DNA of 64,000 nt from JAGQYH01 sp041393015 (GTDB lineage: Bacteria; Bacteroidota; Bacteroidia; Chitinophagales; JADIYW01), in NCBI GenBank assembly GCA_041393015.1, contig JAWKKV010000001.1, positions 496,001 to 560,000 of the forward strand, read 5' to 3'. A program made the translations under genes and the position numbers. Of the stretch, positions 1 to 9,424 are shown piece by piece; the stretch's first letter is position 1; each line of letters opens with the position of its first letter. A model generated the notes under the pieces. The model saw only the letters and a program-made list of their open reading frames with translations, was not told the DNA's origin and ran no database searches.

Positions 1-49
1 TCTCACATAAAGCTTAAATAATTTAGCTACAAACCTTATCTTCAATTCC

Positions 50-346
50 ATGTCAGATATAAGAGAAACTAGCTTTTGGACTGATTTGTTAAAAAAGGTA
101 GCCAAGATTGTCTTGAAAAATCAAGGCATTAATACTACGCGCAAAACTCATCATCAACATGTTGTGCCCCACGAAGAAGGTTGGGCAGTAAAAGGTGAAG
201 GCAATGAAAAATATACTGCCGTTTATAAATATCAAGATGACGCTATTGATCGAGCCAAAGATATTGCCAAAAATTACGGATCAAGTGTAGTGATTCACGG
301 TAAGGATGGAAGAGTACGAGATAGAATAAGTTATGCGAAGGATTGA
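50..346 (+). CDS. DUF2188 domain protein
   Basis: This 98-residue protein has the DUF2188 pattern in its second half: a His-rich entry (HHQHVVPHEEGWAVK) followed by the A-x-x-x-A-K-x-I-A helix and the closing VVIHGKDGRVRDR segment. The N-terminal 30 residues are a lysine-rich extension outside the domain. DUF2188 proteins are small, soluble and of unknown function. The ATG at 50 is the only sensible start. The gene stands alone, with a non-coding stretch behind it. Family assignment is firm; the role is unknown. Confidence 0.8.
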   Translation: MSDIRETSFWTDLLKKVAKIVLKNQGINTTRKTHHQHVVPHEEGWAVKGEGNEKYTAVYKYQDDAIDRAKDIAKNYGSSVVIHGKDGRVRDRISYAKD

Positions 347-490
347 TGTTGCTTCCTAAATAATTACAAAACCACCCCGACTTTCGGCCACCCCTCCTTA
401 AAAAAAGAAGGGAAGGTTCACACACCATCAGCATCTCTTGAAAAGGACTATGATTAAAACATTCGCTCCCTCAATGTCTCTCTCCGCGTG

Positions 491-508
491 CCGCCGAAGC
501 TTTAGCGG
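491..508. repeat. GC-rich imperfect palindrome
   Basis: In an otherwise AT-rich intergenic region, CCGCCGAAGCTTTAGCGG reads almost the same on both strands (14 of 18 positions). Nothing coding lies in 347-593; the rest of that gap holds short C-rich stretches and the terminator at 547-570. The palindrome may be a remnant of a dispersed intergenic repeat, but I see no second copy in this window. Confidence 0.3.
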
Positions 509-540
509 AGGAGCAAAGAGGACGTTGAGTTGGGCCCTAA

Positions 541-570
541 CAAAAAAAGCCCCGAAATTCTTCGAGGCTT
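541..570 (-). terminator. Rho-independent terminator of the thioredoxin-like gene
   Basis: On the minus strand a 10-bp stem (547-556 paired with 561-570, one G-U wobble) closes a four-base loop and is followed by seven T residues. It lies just beyond the stop codon of the minus-strand gene ending at 594. The wobble pairs only in the minus-strand RNA, which supports this direction. Confidence 0.75.
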
Positions 571-593
571 TATATTGTTACAAATTAGTGCTT

Positions 594-1214
594 TTAATTC
601 TGAACCGGTTTAATTCTTTTAATTGAACAACCAATTGATTTAGTTGTATTAGGACTAATTTCTTCTCCGCTGATCATATTCGCCATTGCGTTATTTAAAT
701 AAGGCTCTTCTACGCCACTAATTTCTTTGCTATCATCAATGGCACCTTTATATACCAATTCCATATCTCCATTAAATAAGAAAACATCCGGTGTTTTAGT
801 AGCGCCAAAGGCATCGGCCAATTCGTGATTTGTATCCAAAGCATAGTAAAACTTATAATTCATCGCTTTGGCTTTCCTTTTCATCTCCTCAAAAGAATCT
901 GCATCATTTCTTTGCGCTTCGTTGGAGTTGACAACGATCAAACCAATATTATTAGCCTCACATTCTGCTGCAATATCATTGTATCTATCTTCCCAAGCAA
1001 TTACATAAGGACAGGTATTACAAGAAAAAATTACCAATAAGCCATTTTCTTTTGCTAAAGTTTTCAATTGCAACTCATATCCGGTTACATCTTTCAAAAC
1101 TTGCTTTGTATTGACCGCTTTATCGCCAATTTCCAGTTGTTTAATTGGTTCTGCTGCAAATAGGTTGCTCATTGAAATGGTTGCAACCATCATCATTAAT
1201 AAGAGATTTTTCAT
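594..1214 (-). CDS. Secreted thioredoxin-like (AhpC/TSA) protein
   Basis: This 206-residue protein has an N-terminal signal peptide (about residues 1-20, ending near FAAEP) and a thioredoxin fold. The redox motif is CNTC (in FSCNTCPYV), and the cis-proline loop is TKTPDVFLF. The ending GCSIK matches periplasmic thioredoxin-like peroxiredoxin-family proteins common in Bacteroidota. A role in thiol-disulfide exchange outside the cytoplasm is inferred; the substrate is unknown. A small TGCC/GGCA hairpin sits in the leader, 10-25 bases before the ATG. The gene is monocistronic, with its own terminator at 541-570. Confidence 0.8.
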   Translation of the reverse strand: MKNLLLMMMVATISMSNLFAAEPIKQLEIGDKAVNTKQVLKDVTGYELQLKTLAKENGLLVIFSCNTCPYVIAWEDRYNDIAAECEANNIGLIVVNSNEAQRNDADSFEEMKRKAKAMNYKFYYALDTNHELADAFGATKTPDVFLFNGDMELVYKGAIDDSKEISGVEEPYLNNAMANMISGEEISPNTTKSIGCSIKRIKPVQN

Positions 1215-1346
1215 AGTTAAGTTTATTGCCTTTTGGCAGATTAAAAATTAAAGAAATAAATTTACTAAACTAAAACGTAGCTAAATGTCAAAAGTATTAC
1301 GTTCATCGTTATCATTTGTTAACGTCTATTAGCCATAAATTGTTCC

Positions 1347-1354
1347 TAATTTTG
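1347..1354 (+). promoter_or_regulatory. -7 box TAATTTTG
   Basis: A perfect TAnnTTTG match lies 10 bases before the ATG at 1365, which would give a leader of only a few bases. No convincing -33 TTG lies at the usual distance. Confidence 0.4.
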
Positions 1355-1364
1355 TACCACAATC

Positions 1365-2207
1365 ATGCCAACATACGATAAATACATAGGAAAAGAAGTT
1401 GTTAAAAGAGCTTGGAGTCAAATTCAAAAATCACTCATCTCTGAAGATGGCAGACTCCGACAGTTATTTTCCTTAAAACCCATTGAATTGTACGATGCCA
1501 ATACTGCTTTAGAAGTGAATGGCGCTTCCATTAAAATGGAGATTAAATCTTATTTAGAGAACATTATTCAGAAGCAAGCTAAAAAAGGCTTCAATATTTG
1601 GCCTTTTACCAATTGGGCAGAAGGCAGTTCTTTAAAATATAAGTTTAATGTTGTGGTGAACGGAAAGATGGATTACCCCAATATGGAAGTTTGGGTAAGA
1701 AATACTTTCAAAGACAAACCTTATACTTTTAGAAAAGGTCGTTACTTATTAAAGCTTGAAGACGTAAAACAAATTAGTGGCAGCGATAAACGTTTAGAGT
1801 TTAAACTCGATTTATTTGGTAGTATTAGAATTTGGAAATTTAGATTTAAAACAAAAAGTGTTTTAACATTTGAAGCTGATCCCATCTACGATCCTAAATC
1901 TCAAATGATTAAAGTAGAAGATGTTGACTACCGTTTTGAGACTGCTAATATCCTTTTGAAATTATTGGACAGATACTATCACAATGATTTTAAGGAGTTT
2001 TTAAAAGAGGAGATTGAAATTAGCATCGAAGAAGATCTCTTTACAGCGAAAATATTGGCACAAGAAGAAATGAATAAATTCCAACACGATGAAAATTTAA
2101 TTTTTCATGGTTATTTAAACGACCTAGAGTTGGAACGTTTTGAAGTTACTAAAAAAGGAATTGAAGCTGTGTTTTTAGCGCAAGGGGATGTTCAATTTGC
2201 GAAATAA
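1365..2207 (+). CDS. Uncharacterised protein, possibly DUF4403-like
   Basis: This 280-residue protein has no signal peptide or membrane segment. Its C-terminal half (from about residue 170) alternates beta strands with an amphipathic helix (around residues 190-220) and ends in a strand pattern (FHGYLNDLELERF, then VFLAQGDVQF). This is reminiscent of the last part of DUF4403 proteins, which are normally longer and exported. That resemblance is from memory of the family pattern and is weak. A -7 box lies directly upstream. It faces the minus-strand gene ending at 2218, with only ten bases between the two stops. Function unknown. Confidence 0.6.
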   Translation: MPTYDKYIGKEVVKRAWSQIQKSLISEDGRLRQLFSLKPIELYDANTALEVNGASIKMEIKSYLENIIQKQAKKGFNIWPFTNWAEGSSLKYKFNVVVNGKMDYPNMEVWVRNTFKDKPYTFRKGRYLLKLEDVKQISGSDKRLEFKLDLFGSIRIWKFRFKTKSVLTFEADPIYDPKSQMIKVEDVDYRFETANILLKLLDRYYHNDFKEFLKEEIEISIEEDLFTAKILAQEEMNKFQHDENLIFHGYLNDLELERFEVTKKGIEAVFLAQGDVQFAK

Positions 2208-2217
2208 GTTAACTGAA

Positions 2218-2838
2218 TCAATCTCTATATTGAATAGAGTTACTAATAACCTCAATAGCGAATTTGCTTTCTTCGGTGGCTGCACCATTTTCATCAAGTG
2301 TATCTTGAAATGCAATAAATCTAGAAATTCGATCTGCTGATTTTATCTCTAAAAAATCTATACTTAATTTCTGACCAATCAAGGAGACATCTATTCTTTT
2401 GCCTTCTATGATTTGATTTCCTAATTTCATTTCTGAATTAGAAACCACACAATTCTTCTTTCCAAATTGATTAACCATCTCATTTACAAAGTCGGTTAAT
2501 GGCGTAGGAAAAGTCATTTCAAAACACATCACAACAAAATCACTTCCATCTAATGTCCAATTTTTTAAGGCATAAGATTCATCATACCCATAGTTGAAGT
2601 GCTTTGGATAATCAAATACAAAAGCACCAGCATCTAAAGTTTTGTTCTTAGCTAATGAAATAGATAAAACAGGATTTTCAATCGTCTCATCTAACTTCAA
2701 TTCTTCTCCTTCGTCTAATTTGTATTCTACTCCATTGATGTTTAAGATCAATTTGGTCTTAGGTTCTTCCGTTTGTGCTTGTAGAAAATTTAGTTGTGTA
2801 AGTAGTAGTGTGAATGTAATTGTGAGAATAAATTTCAT
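2218..2838 (-). CDS. Secreted hypothetical protein
   Basis: The protein starts MKFILTITFTLLLTQLNF and has a clear signal peptide cleaved near LQAQ. I chose the ATG at 2838 because the frame upstream adds eight non-hydrophobic residues before the signal. The mature part (about 185 residues) is acidic and strand-rich (LNINGVEYKLDEGEELKL) with two cysteines. I recognise no family. It may be a periplasmic protein; nothing in the neighbourhood suggests a role. Confidence 0.7.
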   Translation of the reverse strand: MKFILTITFTLLLTQLNFLQAQTEEPKTKLILNINGVEYKLDEGEELKLDETIENPVLSISLAKNKTLDAGAFVFDYPKHFNYGYDESYALKNWTLDGSDFVVMCFEMTFPTPLTDFVNEMVNQFGKKNCVVSNSEMKLGNQIIEGKRIDVSLIGQKLSIDFLEIKSADRISRFIAFQDTLDENGAATEESKFAIEVISNSIQYRD

Positions 2839-2915
2839 AGTTGCCAATTTAAAGTGAGACATTTTAAAGCTTTAAAAACCATATATCAAAAGAAACAATT
2901 ATCGCGCCGAAATGA

Positions 2916-3539
2916 TTATATGATAGGAAAGCCCCCTGAGCTCAATGCTACAAAACCTATCATCTGACCCATAAAACCAACTAATAATCCGAAGTAGAGT
3001 TCGTTTAAAGTGCTAGCTTCTTCATGAACGCGAGCAGTGCCCAATAAACCCGCAACAACAACAGCTACAACTAAAATATTGGAAACGCTTCCGTTACCCA
3101 TTAAGGCGAATAGCACTAACAGCATAATGAAGCCTCCAATACCAACCATATAAAGGTTCAATCGGTAAAAAATATTGATGATAAAAGAAAGGATCACCGA
3201 AATAGTAGCACCTAAAATAAATAACTGAATAAAACCGGGTGCTTGAATTTGTTTAAGCGCCATAAAAGCCCAAACATAGCAAGTTATCACCGCAAAAAAT
3301 GGGATAATTCTCTGCTCTTTATTCTTCATACTCAAATTAGGAATGAATTGAAGACGCCACATAAGGAAAATACATAAGGCAGGAAAAAAGAAGGTATTGA
3401 TTAATACAACAATACCCATTTTAGGAATATCTATATTCCCAAAGGCATATTTATTAATGTTACTGAATAAAATAAACACCCATGTGGCCATTAACAAAGG
3501 GTGACAAACGGCAGAAATTGTTTTTGAAAATGCTCTCAC
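2916..3539 (-). CDS. Integral membrane protein, PAP2-like
   Basis: This 207-residue protein has about six hydrophobic segments. It has the pattern seen in a Bacteroidota family often labelled PAP2-like: an early HPLL, a basic loop NKEQRIIPF, and the late ARVHEEASTLNELYFGLLVGF. Conserved basic and acidic residues at these points suggest a lipid phosphatase-like fold, but the canonical PAP2 catalytic triad is not obvious. The start codon is GTG at 3539, overlapping the rpoN stop by one base, so translation is probably coupled to rpoN. Function is inferred only from fold resemblance. Confidence 0.6.
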   Translation of the reverse strand: MRAFSKTISAVCHPLLMATWVFILFSNINKYAFGNIDIPKMGIVVLINTFFFPALCIFLMWRLQFIPNLSMKNKEQRIIPFFAVITCYVWAFMALKQIQAPGFIQLFILGATISVILSFIINIFYRLNLYMVGIGGFIMLLVLFALMGNGSVSNILVVAVVVAGLLGTARVHEEASTLNELYFGLLVGFMGQMIGFVALSSGGFPII

Positions 3540-4999
3540 TATAACTCTTTTCTTAGTCTTGCTACAGGAATGTTTAATTGCTCTCTATATTTAGCTACCG
3601 TTCTCCTAGCAATATTATAACCTTTGTCTTTCAGCATCTCTGTTAATTTCTGATCCGATAATGGTTTTGATTTATTTTCTGCGGCAATAATATCTTCCAA
3701 TATTTTTTTCACTTCTCTAGTCGACACTTCTTCACCGCTTTCGGTAGTGATAGATTCTGAGAAGAAGTATTTCAACTTAATGGTTCCAAACTCCGTTTGT
3801 ACATATTTGCTGTTCGCTACTCTTGAAACGGTTGAAATATCTAAATTGGTAATTTCCGCAATATCCTTTAAAATCATTGGTCGCAACTTAGTTTCATCGC
3901 CGGTTAAAAAGAATTCCTCTTGATAACCTACAATAGCTTGCATGGTAGATAGCAAAGTATGTTGCCGTTGAACAATAGCATCAATAAACCATTTGGCAGA
4001 ATCTATTTTTTGCTTGATGAAAACAATGGTATCTTTTTCTTTTTTGTCCTTTTTTGCGCCTCTGTTGTAAGCCGACATCATTTCTCTAAATGAATCGCTT
4101 ATTCTCAGTTCTGGTGCATTTCTAGAATTCAACAAAATCTCTAAATCACCATTGTTGTTTTTTATGGTGAAATCAGGAATGATATATTGATTCTCAGATC
4201 TAGATTGCTGCATCGAGCCACCCGGCTTAGGATTTAATTTCAAAATCTCTCCTACGGCCTCTTTTAATTCTTCTTCCTCAATATCCAATTGCCGCATTAA
4301 TTTCTCATAATGCTTCTTCGTAAATGCCTCAAAATGATCTTTCAATATTTTATGAGCAATAACTGTCGCTTTACTTTCTACATCTACCCTTTTAATCTGG
4401 AGCAACAAGCATTCTTGCAAAGTTCTAGCTCCAACGCCAGCAGGTTCAAATTTCTGAACCACTTTTAGCATTTTTTCTAATTCCTCTTCAGTGGTACTAA
4501 CATTTTGAGTAAATGCTAAATCATCAATTATAGCTTCTAAATCTCTACGGATATAGCCATCATCATCAATACTTCCTACCAATTGTTCGGCTACTTTCCT
4601 TTCATGATCCGACAAACTCAGCATACCCAACTGATCGTTCAAATGATCGTGAAACGTACCGGAAACAGCCACAGGTATCGTTTTGTCGTCATCTTCTTTT
4701 TTATTGTAACCATCCGATTGGCTATAGCTATAATCGTCTTCATTTAAATAGTCGGATATATCAATCTCTTCAGCTTTAATTTCTTCGTCATTGCCATCAT
4801 CATCCGATTGCTCTTTAATATCTACATCAGCATCTTTATTAAAATCATCATTGCCTTCTTCCAAAGCAGGATTCGCCTCCAACTCTTCTTTAATTCTCTG
4901 CTCTAAAACAGCTGTTGGAATTTGCAGCAACTTCATTAACTGAATTTGCTGTGGAGATAACTTTTGTGATAATTTCTGCGATAAATTCTGTCTTAGCAT
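3539..4999 (-). CDS. rpoN: RNA polymerase sigma-54 factor RpoN
   Basis: This 486-residue protein directs RNA polymerase to -24/-12 promoters that need an AAA+ activator. Region I is the Gln/Leu-rich start (QKLSPQQIQLMKLLQIPT), followed by an unusually acidic Asp/Glu/Ser linker at about residues 50-110. The core-binding region follows, then the helix-turn-helix (DISTVSRVANSKYVQTEFG). The RpoN box ARRTVAKYREQL lies close to the C-terminus. Length is normal for the family. It is followed, with a one-base overlap, by the PAP2-like membrane protein gene. No sigma-54 activator gene is visible in this window. Confidence 0.95.
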   Translation of the reverse strand: MLRQNLSQKLSQKLSPQQIQLMKLLQIPTAVLEQRIKEELEANPALEEGNDDFNKDADVDIKEQSDDDGNDEEIKAEEIDISDYLNEDDYSYSQSDGYNKKEDDDKTIPVAVSGTFHDHLNDQLGMLSLSDHERKVAEQLVGSIDDDGYIRRDLEAIIDDLAFTQNVSTTEEELEKMLKVVQKFEPAGVGARTLQECLLLQIKRVDVESKATVIAHKILKDHFEAFTKKHYEKLMRQLDIEEEELKEAVGEILKLNPKPGGSMQQSRSENQYIIPDFTIKNNNGDLEILLNSRNAPELRISDSFREMMSAYNRGAKKDKKEKDTIVFIKQKIDSAKWFIDAIVQRQHTLLSTMQAIVGYQEEFFLTGDETKLRPMILKDIAEITNLDISTVSRVANSKYVQTEFGTIKLKYFFSESITTESGEEVSTREVKKILEDIIAAENKSKPLSDQKLTEMLKDKGYNIARRTVAKYREQLNIPVARLRKEL

Positions 5000-5175
5000 A
5001 TTAATTCTATCCTTAAGGTTCTCAAAAATAATATTTTAATCCTCTATTTGTTTGCCAATTTAAATCTCAATTGAGCATTTATAGTTAAGATATTCTTATA
5101 ACAATTAAATTCCAAGCTATAAAGTAGTCAACATTTTTCTAAAATAGTAAATTCGTTAGTTCAATGTAACGCACT

Positions 5176-6705
5176 ATGCATACTTATATAAACCAAATAC
5201 ATGCCAAAGTTGGAGAAGTCGTAACTTTAAAAGGTTGGGTCTCCAATAAACGAAGCAGTAAAACAGTAGTTTTTATTGTTTTAAGAGATGGCACCGGATA
5301 CTGTCAATGCGTGATTGGAAGCGATGCCGTTTCCGAAAATGAATTTAATGAAGCAGACAGTGCTACGTTGGAATCGGCTATTGAATTAACCGGAACCATT
5401 ATTAAAGATGATCGTCAAGAAGGTGGCTACGAATTACAAGCTACTTCTTTTACCATTTTACACAAAGCTGAAGAATATCCAATCGCCAAAAGAAAAGGAG
5501 AATCGCATGGTGTAGATTTTTTAATGGATAATAGACATCTTTGGATAAGAGATAAATCTCAATGGGCCATTCTTAAAGTTAGAAATAGCATTAAACACGC
5601 CATCAATAATTATTTTCAAGAGCGTGATTTCTTACAACTAGACTCACCAATTTTTACAGGAAACGCTGCAGAAGGATCTACCACTTTGTTTGAGACTGAT
5701 TTTTACGGTCAGCCGGCATATTTAGCGCAAACCGGACAATTATATGGAGAAGCCGGAGCTATGGCTTTTGGGAAAATCTATACTTTTGGCCCAACTTTTA
5801 GAGCTGAAAAAAGTAAAACTAGAAGGCATTTATCTGAGTTTTGGATGATTGAGCCGGAAGTGGCCTTTGCGACCAACGAAACCAACATGGATCTTATCGA
5901 AGACTTCTTAAGAACCATTGTCAACCAGTCTATTGAAAACTGTAAAGTAGAGCTGGAAATATTAAATAGAGATATTGATGCTTTGAAAAAAGTAAATCAA
6001 GAATTTCCGCGTATTTCTTATGACGACGCTATCAAAATTCTAAAAGGGGAAAAAGAAGTAAATGGACAAACTTCTATTCAATTATTAGAAAAAGAAATTC
6101 AAGAAGTGGAAGCCTCTATTGCTGCTTGTGAAAAAGAAATTGAAGAAAGAGAAGCTGCCAATGCTCAACCGGGTGTAAAAAAGGGCGTTAGAAATTTCAA
6201 TCAAAATAAAATTGACCGTGCAAAAGTTGAAATTAAAGATCTTACGGAACAATTGAACAACTTACCACAGTGGTTAAGTTCTGCCAAAAACTTCCAGCAT
6301 GGAGAAGATTTGGGCGGATCTGATGAAACGGTTTTAACCAAGCTTTTTGATGCGCCGGTGATGGTGTACAACTGGCCAAAGAAGATCAAAGCTTTTTATA
6401 TGAAAGAAGTGGACGGTCAGCCTGATTATGTTAAAGGTGTAGATGTTTTAGCACCGGAAGGTTATGGTGAAATTGTTGGTGGATCGGAAAGAGAAAGCAA
6501 CAAAGAAATTTTAACGCAAAGCATTAAAGATCATAACTTGCCTATGGAGGCATTTGAATGGTATATGGATTTAAGACGCTACGGTGCTGTGCCTCATGCC
6601 GGATTTGGTTTAGGCTTAGAAAGATTAGTCAGTTGGGTAACCGGCGTTAAGCACGTAAGAGAAGTTATTCCATTTGCAAGAATGTATGGCAGATTATTTC
6701 CATGA
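5176..6705 (+). CDS. asnS: Asparaginyl-tRNA synthetase
   Basis: This 509-residue class IIb synthetase charges tRNA-Asn. It has an N-terminal OB-fold anticodon domain (residues 1-100, GWVSNKRSSKTVVFIVLRDG), a catalytic core from about 120, motif 2 around FRAEKSKTRRHLSEFW, and motif 3 in GFGLGLERLV; it ends ARMYGRLFP as AsnRS does. Residues about 265-350 form a Lys/Glu-rich coiled-coil insert, known from Bacteroidota AsnRS, before HGEDLGGSDETVL. The ATG at 5176 directly precedes the OB fold. A 7-of-8 match to the -7 box (TAAATTCG, 5148-5155) lies 20 bases upstream. A tRNA-Asn gene is in the same window at 50158. Confidence 0.95.
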   Translation: MHTYINQIHAKVGEVVTLKGWVSNKRSSKTVVFIVLRDGTGYCQCVIGSDAVSENEFNEADSATLESAIELTGTIIKDDRQEGGYELQATSFTILHKAEEYPIAKRKGESHGVDFLMDNRHLWIRDKSQWAILKVRNSIKHAINNYFQERDFLQLDSPIFTGNAAEGSTTLFETDFYGQPAYLAQTGQLYGEAGAMAFGKIYTFGPTFRAEKSKTRRHLSEFWMIEPEVAFATNETNMDLIEDFLRTIVNQSIENCKVELEILNRDIDALKKVNQEFPRISYDDAIKILKGEKEVNGQTSIQLLEKEIQEVEASIAACEKEIEEREAANAQPGVKKGVRNFNQNKIDRAKVEIKDLTEQLNNLPQWLSSAKNFQHGEDLGGSDETVLTKLFDAPVMVYNWPKKIKAFYMKEVDGQPDYVKGVDVLAPEGYGEIVGGSERESNKEILTQSIKDHNLPMEAFEWYMDLRRYGAVPHAGFGLGLERLVSWVTGVKHVREVIPFARMYGRLFP

Positions 6706-6759
6706 TAAAATTTAAAACCGCTATTTTCAAACTTTCAATTCAATAAAAACACTGTTATT

Positions 6760-7710
6760 ATGCGTACGATACCATTAGTTGACCTACAACAATTCACTAA
6801 AGGAGATGCTTCCGAAAAATTAGCCTTTGTTAAAAAATTAGGAGAAGCATACGAAGATATAGGCTTTGTAGCAGTAGAAAATCATGGTATTCCAGAGGCT
6901 TTGATAGAAAATTTCTATAAAAACATCAAAGACTTCTTTGGAATGGATACCAAAACCAAGAAGAATTATGAGATTGTTGAATTAGCCGGACAAAGAGGCT
7001 ATACTTCTTTTGGTAGAGAAAAAGCGAAGCAAAGTGAAGTAGCCGACTTGAAAGAGTTTTGGCAAATTGGTCAATATGTGGAAGGAGATGATCCGGTAAA
7101 GGATATTTATCCAGACAATATGGAAGTAGAAGAAATTCCGGAATTTAATACCGTTGGAAAGTTATTGTTTAAGAGTTTTGAAAATGCGGGCAGACATTTG
7201 TTAAGTGCGATTGCGCTTTACCTGGAGTTAGATGAAAACTATTTCAACGAGCATATTTACAATGGCAATAGTATTTTAAGAGCGATTCATTATCCTCCAA
7301 TTACATCTGAACCTGCTTCTGCGATTAGAGCGGAAGAACACGAGGATATCAACTTAATTACTTTATTGGTAGGTGCTTCAGCAGATGGTTTGCAATTATT
7401 GAATAGAAATAATGAATGGAAAGACATCTCTGCAGGTCCTGGACAAATTGTAGTGAATGTAGGTGATATGTTGCAACGTTTAACCAATAATAAAATGCGT
7501 TCTACTACACACAGAGTAGTGAATCCACCGAAAGAAAAATGGCATTTAGAGCGTTATTCTATCCCTTTCTTTTTACATCCAAGATCAGAAATGAGATTAG
7601 ATTGTTTAGAAAATTGTGTGGATGACGAACATCCTTTGGCTTACGAACCGATTTCTGCCGGTGAGTATTTAACAGAACGATTGATCGAGATCGGGTTGTT
7701 GAAGAAGTAG
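6760..7710 (+). CDS. 2-oxoglutarate/Fe(II)-dependent oxygenase (isopenicillin N synthase family)
   Basis: This 316-residue protein has the DIOX_N segment (FVAVENHGIPEALIE) and the 2OG-Fe(II) jelly roll. The iron triad is visible as HED (AEEHEDINLITLL) and the distal His in RSTTHRVV; the 2-oxoglutarate-binding Arg is in ERYSIPFF. Family members oxidise small molecules with oxygen and 2-oxoglutarate. The substrate cannot be read from the sequence; some members take part in nucleobase, amino acid or antibiotic metabolism. It lies 54 bases after asnS on the same strand and may be co-transcribed. Confidence 0.88.
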   Translation: MRTIPLVDLQQFTKGDASEKLAFVKKLGEAYEDIGFVAVENHGIPEALIENFYKNIKDFFGMDTKTKKNYEIVELAGQRGYTSFGREKAKQSEVADLKEFWQIGQYVEGDDPVKDIYPDNMEVEEIPEFNTVGKLLFKSFENAGRHLLSAIALYLELDENYFNEHIYNGNSILRAIHYPPITSEPASAIRAEEHEDINLITLLVGASADGLQLLNRNNEWKDISAGPGQIVVNVGDMLQRLTNNKMRSTTHRVVNPPKEKWHLERYSIPFFLHPRSEMRLDCLENCVDDEHPLAYEPISAGEYLTERLIEIGLLKK

Positions 7711-7819
7711 TTGTTGATGTGCAAATGAGTTGATTTGTAGATGTGAAGATTTACAGATGATTAGATAGTTTTACTATTTCAGTTTTAGAGTTGGGAAAAT
7801 TAAGCATAACAATTTAGAG

Positions 7820-8062
7820 ATGAACAACCAATATCAAGTTTTAATTGATGCTTTGGAATTTAAGTCGTTTGATAAATTAGAGATTAAAAGATTTGATGAT
7901 TTTTCTTATTTTATCATATACGTTGGCGGTAATGGTCACGTTTTAGTTGATAAAAATGGTATCAGAAAAGAATACCGTCATGCTTGGCAAATAACACAAT
8001 GGCTTAAGGAAAAATACAAAATAGGTTCTGGGCAGATTGAGTTTAGTAGTTTTAAACAATAG
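7820..8062 (+). CDS. Small hypothetical protein
   Basis: This 80-residue protein has no signal peptide. It looks like a compact alpha/beta fold: strand-rich FSYFIIYVGGNGHVLVD followed by a helix with HAWQITQWLKEKYK. I do not recognise the family. Codon use resembles its neighbours and the ATG is preceded by an AT-rich gap of about 110 bases, so it is probably real. Directly downstream begins a non-coding repeat region (8107-8425). Confidence 0.5.
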   Translation: MNNQYQVLIDALEFKSFDKLEIKRFDDFSYFIIYVGGNGHVLVDKNGIRKEYRHAWQITQWLKEKYKIGSGQIEFSSFKQ

Positions 8063-8106
8063 CTACATACCATTGAGATTAAATGCCGTATTCAAAACCT
8101 CTGCCC

Positions 8107-8128
8107 TTGTTGGTGTTATCACCAACAA
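8107..8128. repeat. Perfect 9-bp inverted repeat TTGTTGGTG/CACCAACAA
   Basis: Two perfect 9-base arms (8107-8115 and 8120-8128) enclose TTAT. The left arm recurs at 34032-34040 in front of the second copy of the element described at 8199, but there the right arm is missing. It probably belongs to the same dispersed repeat as a flanking module. No T-run follows, so it does not look like a simple terminator. Confidence 0.6.
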
Positions 8129-8198
8129 TAAATTCGGCTACAAGCCTTTAAATATAGCTCACTCGGCTGGAGTCTAGAAGTGTTAGGAAGACTTTTTT

Positions 8199-8425
8199 GA
8201 CACGAATTTCACAAATTTTTATGACTATTTAGGATAGTTAAATTGGTTGACTACTTATAAAGTAGAATTATTATAATCGTTAATTTTGGTGTTTATGTTG
8301 TTTTAAAAAAATTACATGGATTTTTGCCGCCAAAGCGGCAAGTTAATCTGTGTAATTGCATATACTAAAAAATTTAGTAGTTCAAATCATCAATGTTATC
8401 TGTGAGAATCTGCGAAATTAGTGTC
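8199..8425. mobile_element. MITE-like non-coding element, copy A
   Basis: This 227-bp element is bounded by imperfect 19-bp terminal inverted repeats: GACACGAATTTCACAAATT at the left, and at the right (read on the other strand) GACACTAATTTCGCAGATT, 16 of 19 identical. It contains no reading frame. An internal hairpin TTGCCGC-CAAA-GCGGCAA lies at 8324-8341. A diverged second copy is at 34073-34295. The rest of the 8063-8470 gap holds the inverted repeat at 8107 and flanking AT-rich sequence. The transposase that would move such an element is not in this window. Confidence 0.6.
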
Positions 8426-8470
8426 TGTTTTTTTCTTTCTAACAGCAATGGGTAGTAGCCGAGCGAGAGC

Positions 8471-9424
8471 TTAATTAACAATCTTCTGCTTTAAATTCCT
8501 CAGCGTCCGTTGCTTGCTATCTTTCCAAATTTTAAAATACGGTGTGAGTTCTCCTCCAAATTGTCGATAGAAAGATTCTATTGATGGTATCATCGAGCCT
8601 TCAGAGTCGAAAGTTTTTAAGCCTTTTTGTTTTGCCCATTGAATGCCGTTAAAGATCAAAGCTTCGTTGGCCCCATTGTCTGCCGAGCTATCTACACCAT
8701 TTAAGATTAGGTAAGCAGTTTTATGGTCGTAAAACAACCCTAATGCGGCTTGTAATTTATTTTGATCATCATAAGCACCTATCAAATGAAAAGCATTTTG
8801 CTTTTTAAGCTCTACGATCAAAGTAACCAATCGATCTTTTGAAATAGGTAAATCTATACCTTGCCTTTTATAAGTAGCTTCGAAAATGACTAACGCTTCT
8901 TGGAAATCATTCAACAATTTAATACTGAATGAATTCGCTTTTAAAATTTTATTTCGCAATCGACCATTTAACTGCGCTAATATTTCTTCATCTTTTAAAT
9001 TCTCTAGCTGAATCAAATACGTATATCTAGTAGTTTGTTTAAATCCTACTCTTTCAAAAGGCATCCAATTGGTATAATTGGGATGAAAAGTATATTCAAA
9101 GCTGCCTAATTGATTTAATTTTTCAACTAATGCATTTTGTACTTCCCTTTGTCTGCTTTCAACGGTATAGCTGTTGCCTTCAAAAGGAGAAAAATAGATG
9201 CCTAAATATTTACACAAAACCGGATTAATGTAATAGCCCCATCGATCTTTTGTTAAAACAATCCCACCTTTTATCTTTTCTTTTTTTAAGCAAATCAATA
9301 TTTCAAATGAAACATTTAAAGCTTGCAGGTACCACGTTTTAGCAAAGAGGTTGCATTGAGGAGAAGTATCTACAAATGCATTCCAATCATCAAAAGCTGC
9401 TTCTTGTAAGGTGGTTACCGTCAT
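8471..9424 (-). CDS. FemAB-like/GNAT acyltransferase
   Basis: This 317-residue protein has the duplicated GNAT fold of the FemAB/BioF2-like family. Recognisable segments are the N-terminal PQCNLFAKTWYLQAL, the central NGRLRNKILKA and the final FDSEGSMIPSIESFYRQFGG. Relatives transfer aminoacyl groups in peptidoglycan bridge formation or act in polysaccharide and exopolymer pathways. No signal peptide is present. It is divergent from the glycan genes starting at 9544, so a role in cell-surface polymer modification is a fair inference, but the substrate is unknown. Confidence 0.75.
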   Translation of the reverse strand: MTVTTLQEAAFDDWNAFVDTSPQCNLFAKTWYLQALNVSFEILICLKKEKIKGGIVLTKDRWGYYINPVLCKYLGIYFSPFEGNSYTVESRQREVQNALVEKLNQLGSFEYTFHPNYTNWMPFERVGFKQTTRYTYLIQLENLKDEEILAQLNGRLRNKILKANSFSIKLLNDFQEALVIFEATYKRQGIDLPISKDRLVTLIVELKKQNAFHLIGAYDDQNKLQAALGLFYDHKTAYLILNGVDSSADNGANEALIFNGIQWAKQKGLKTFDSEGSMIPSIESFYRQFGGELTPYFKIWKDSKQRTLRNLKQKIVN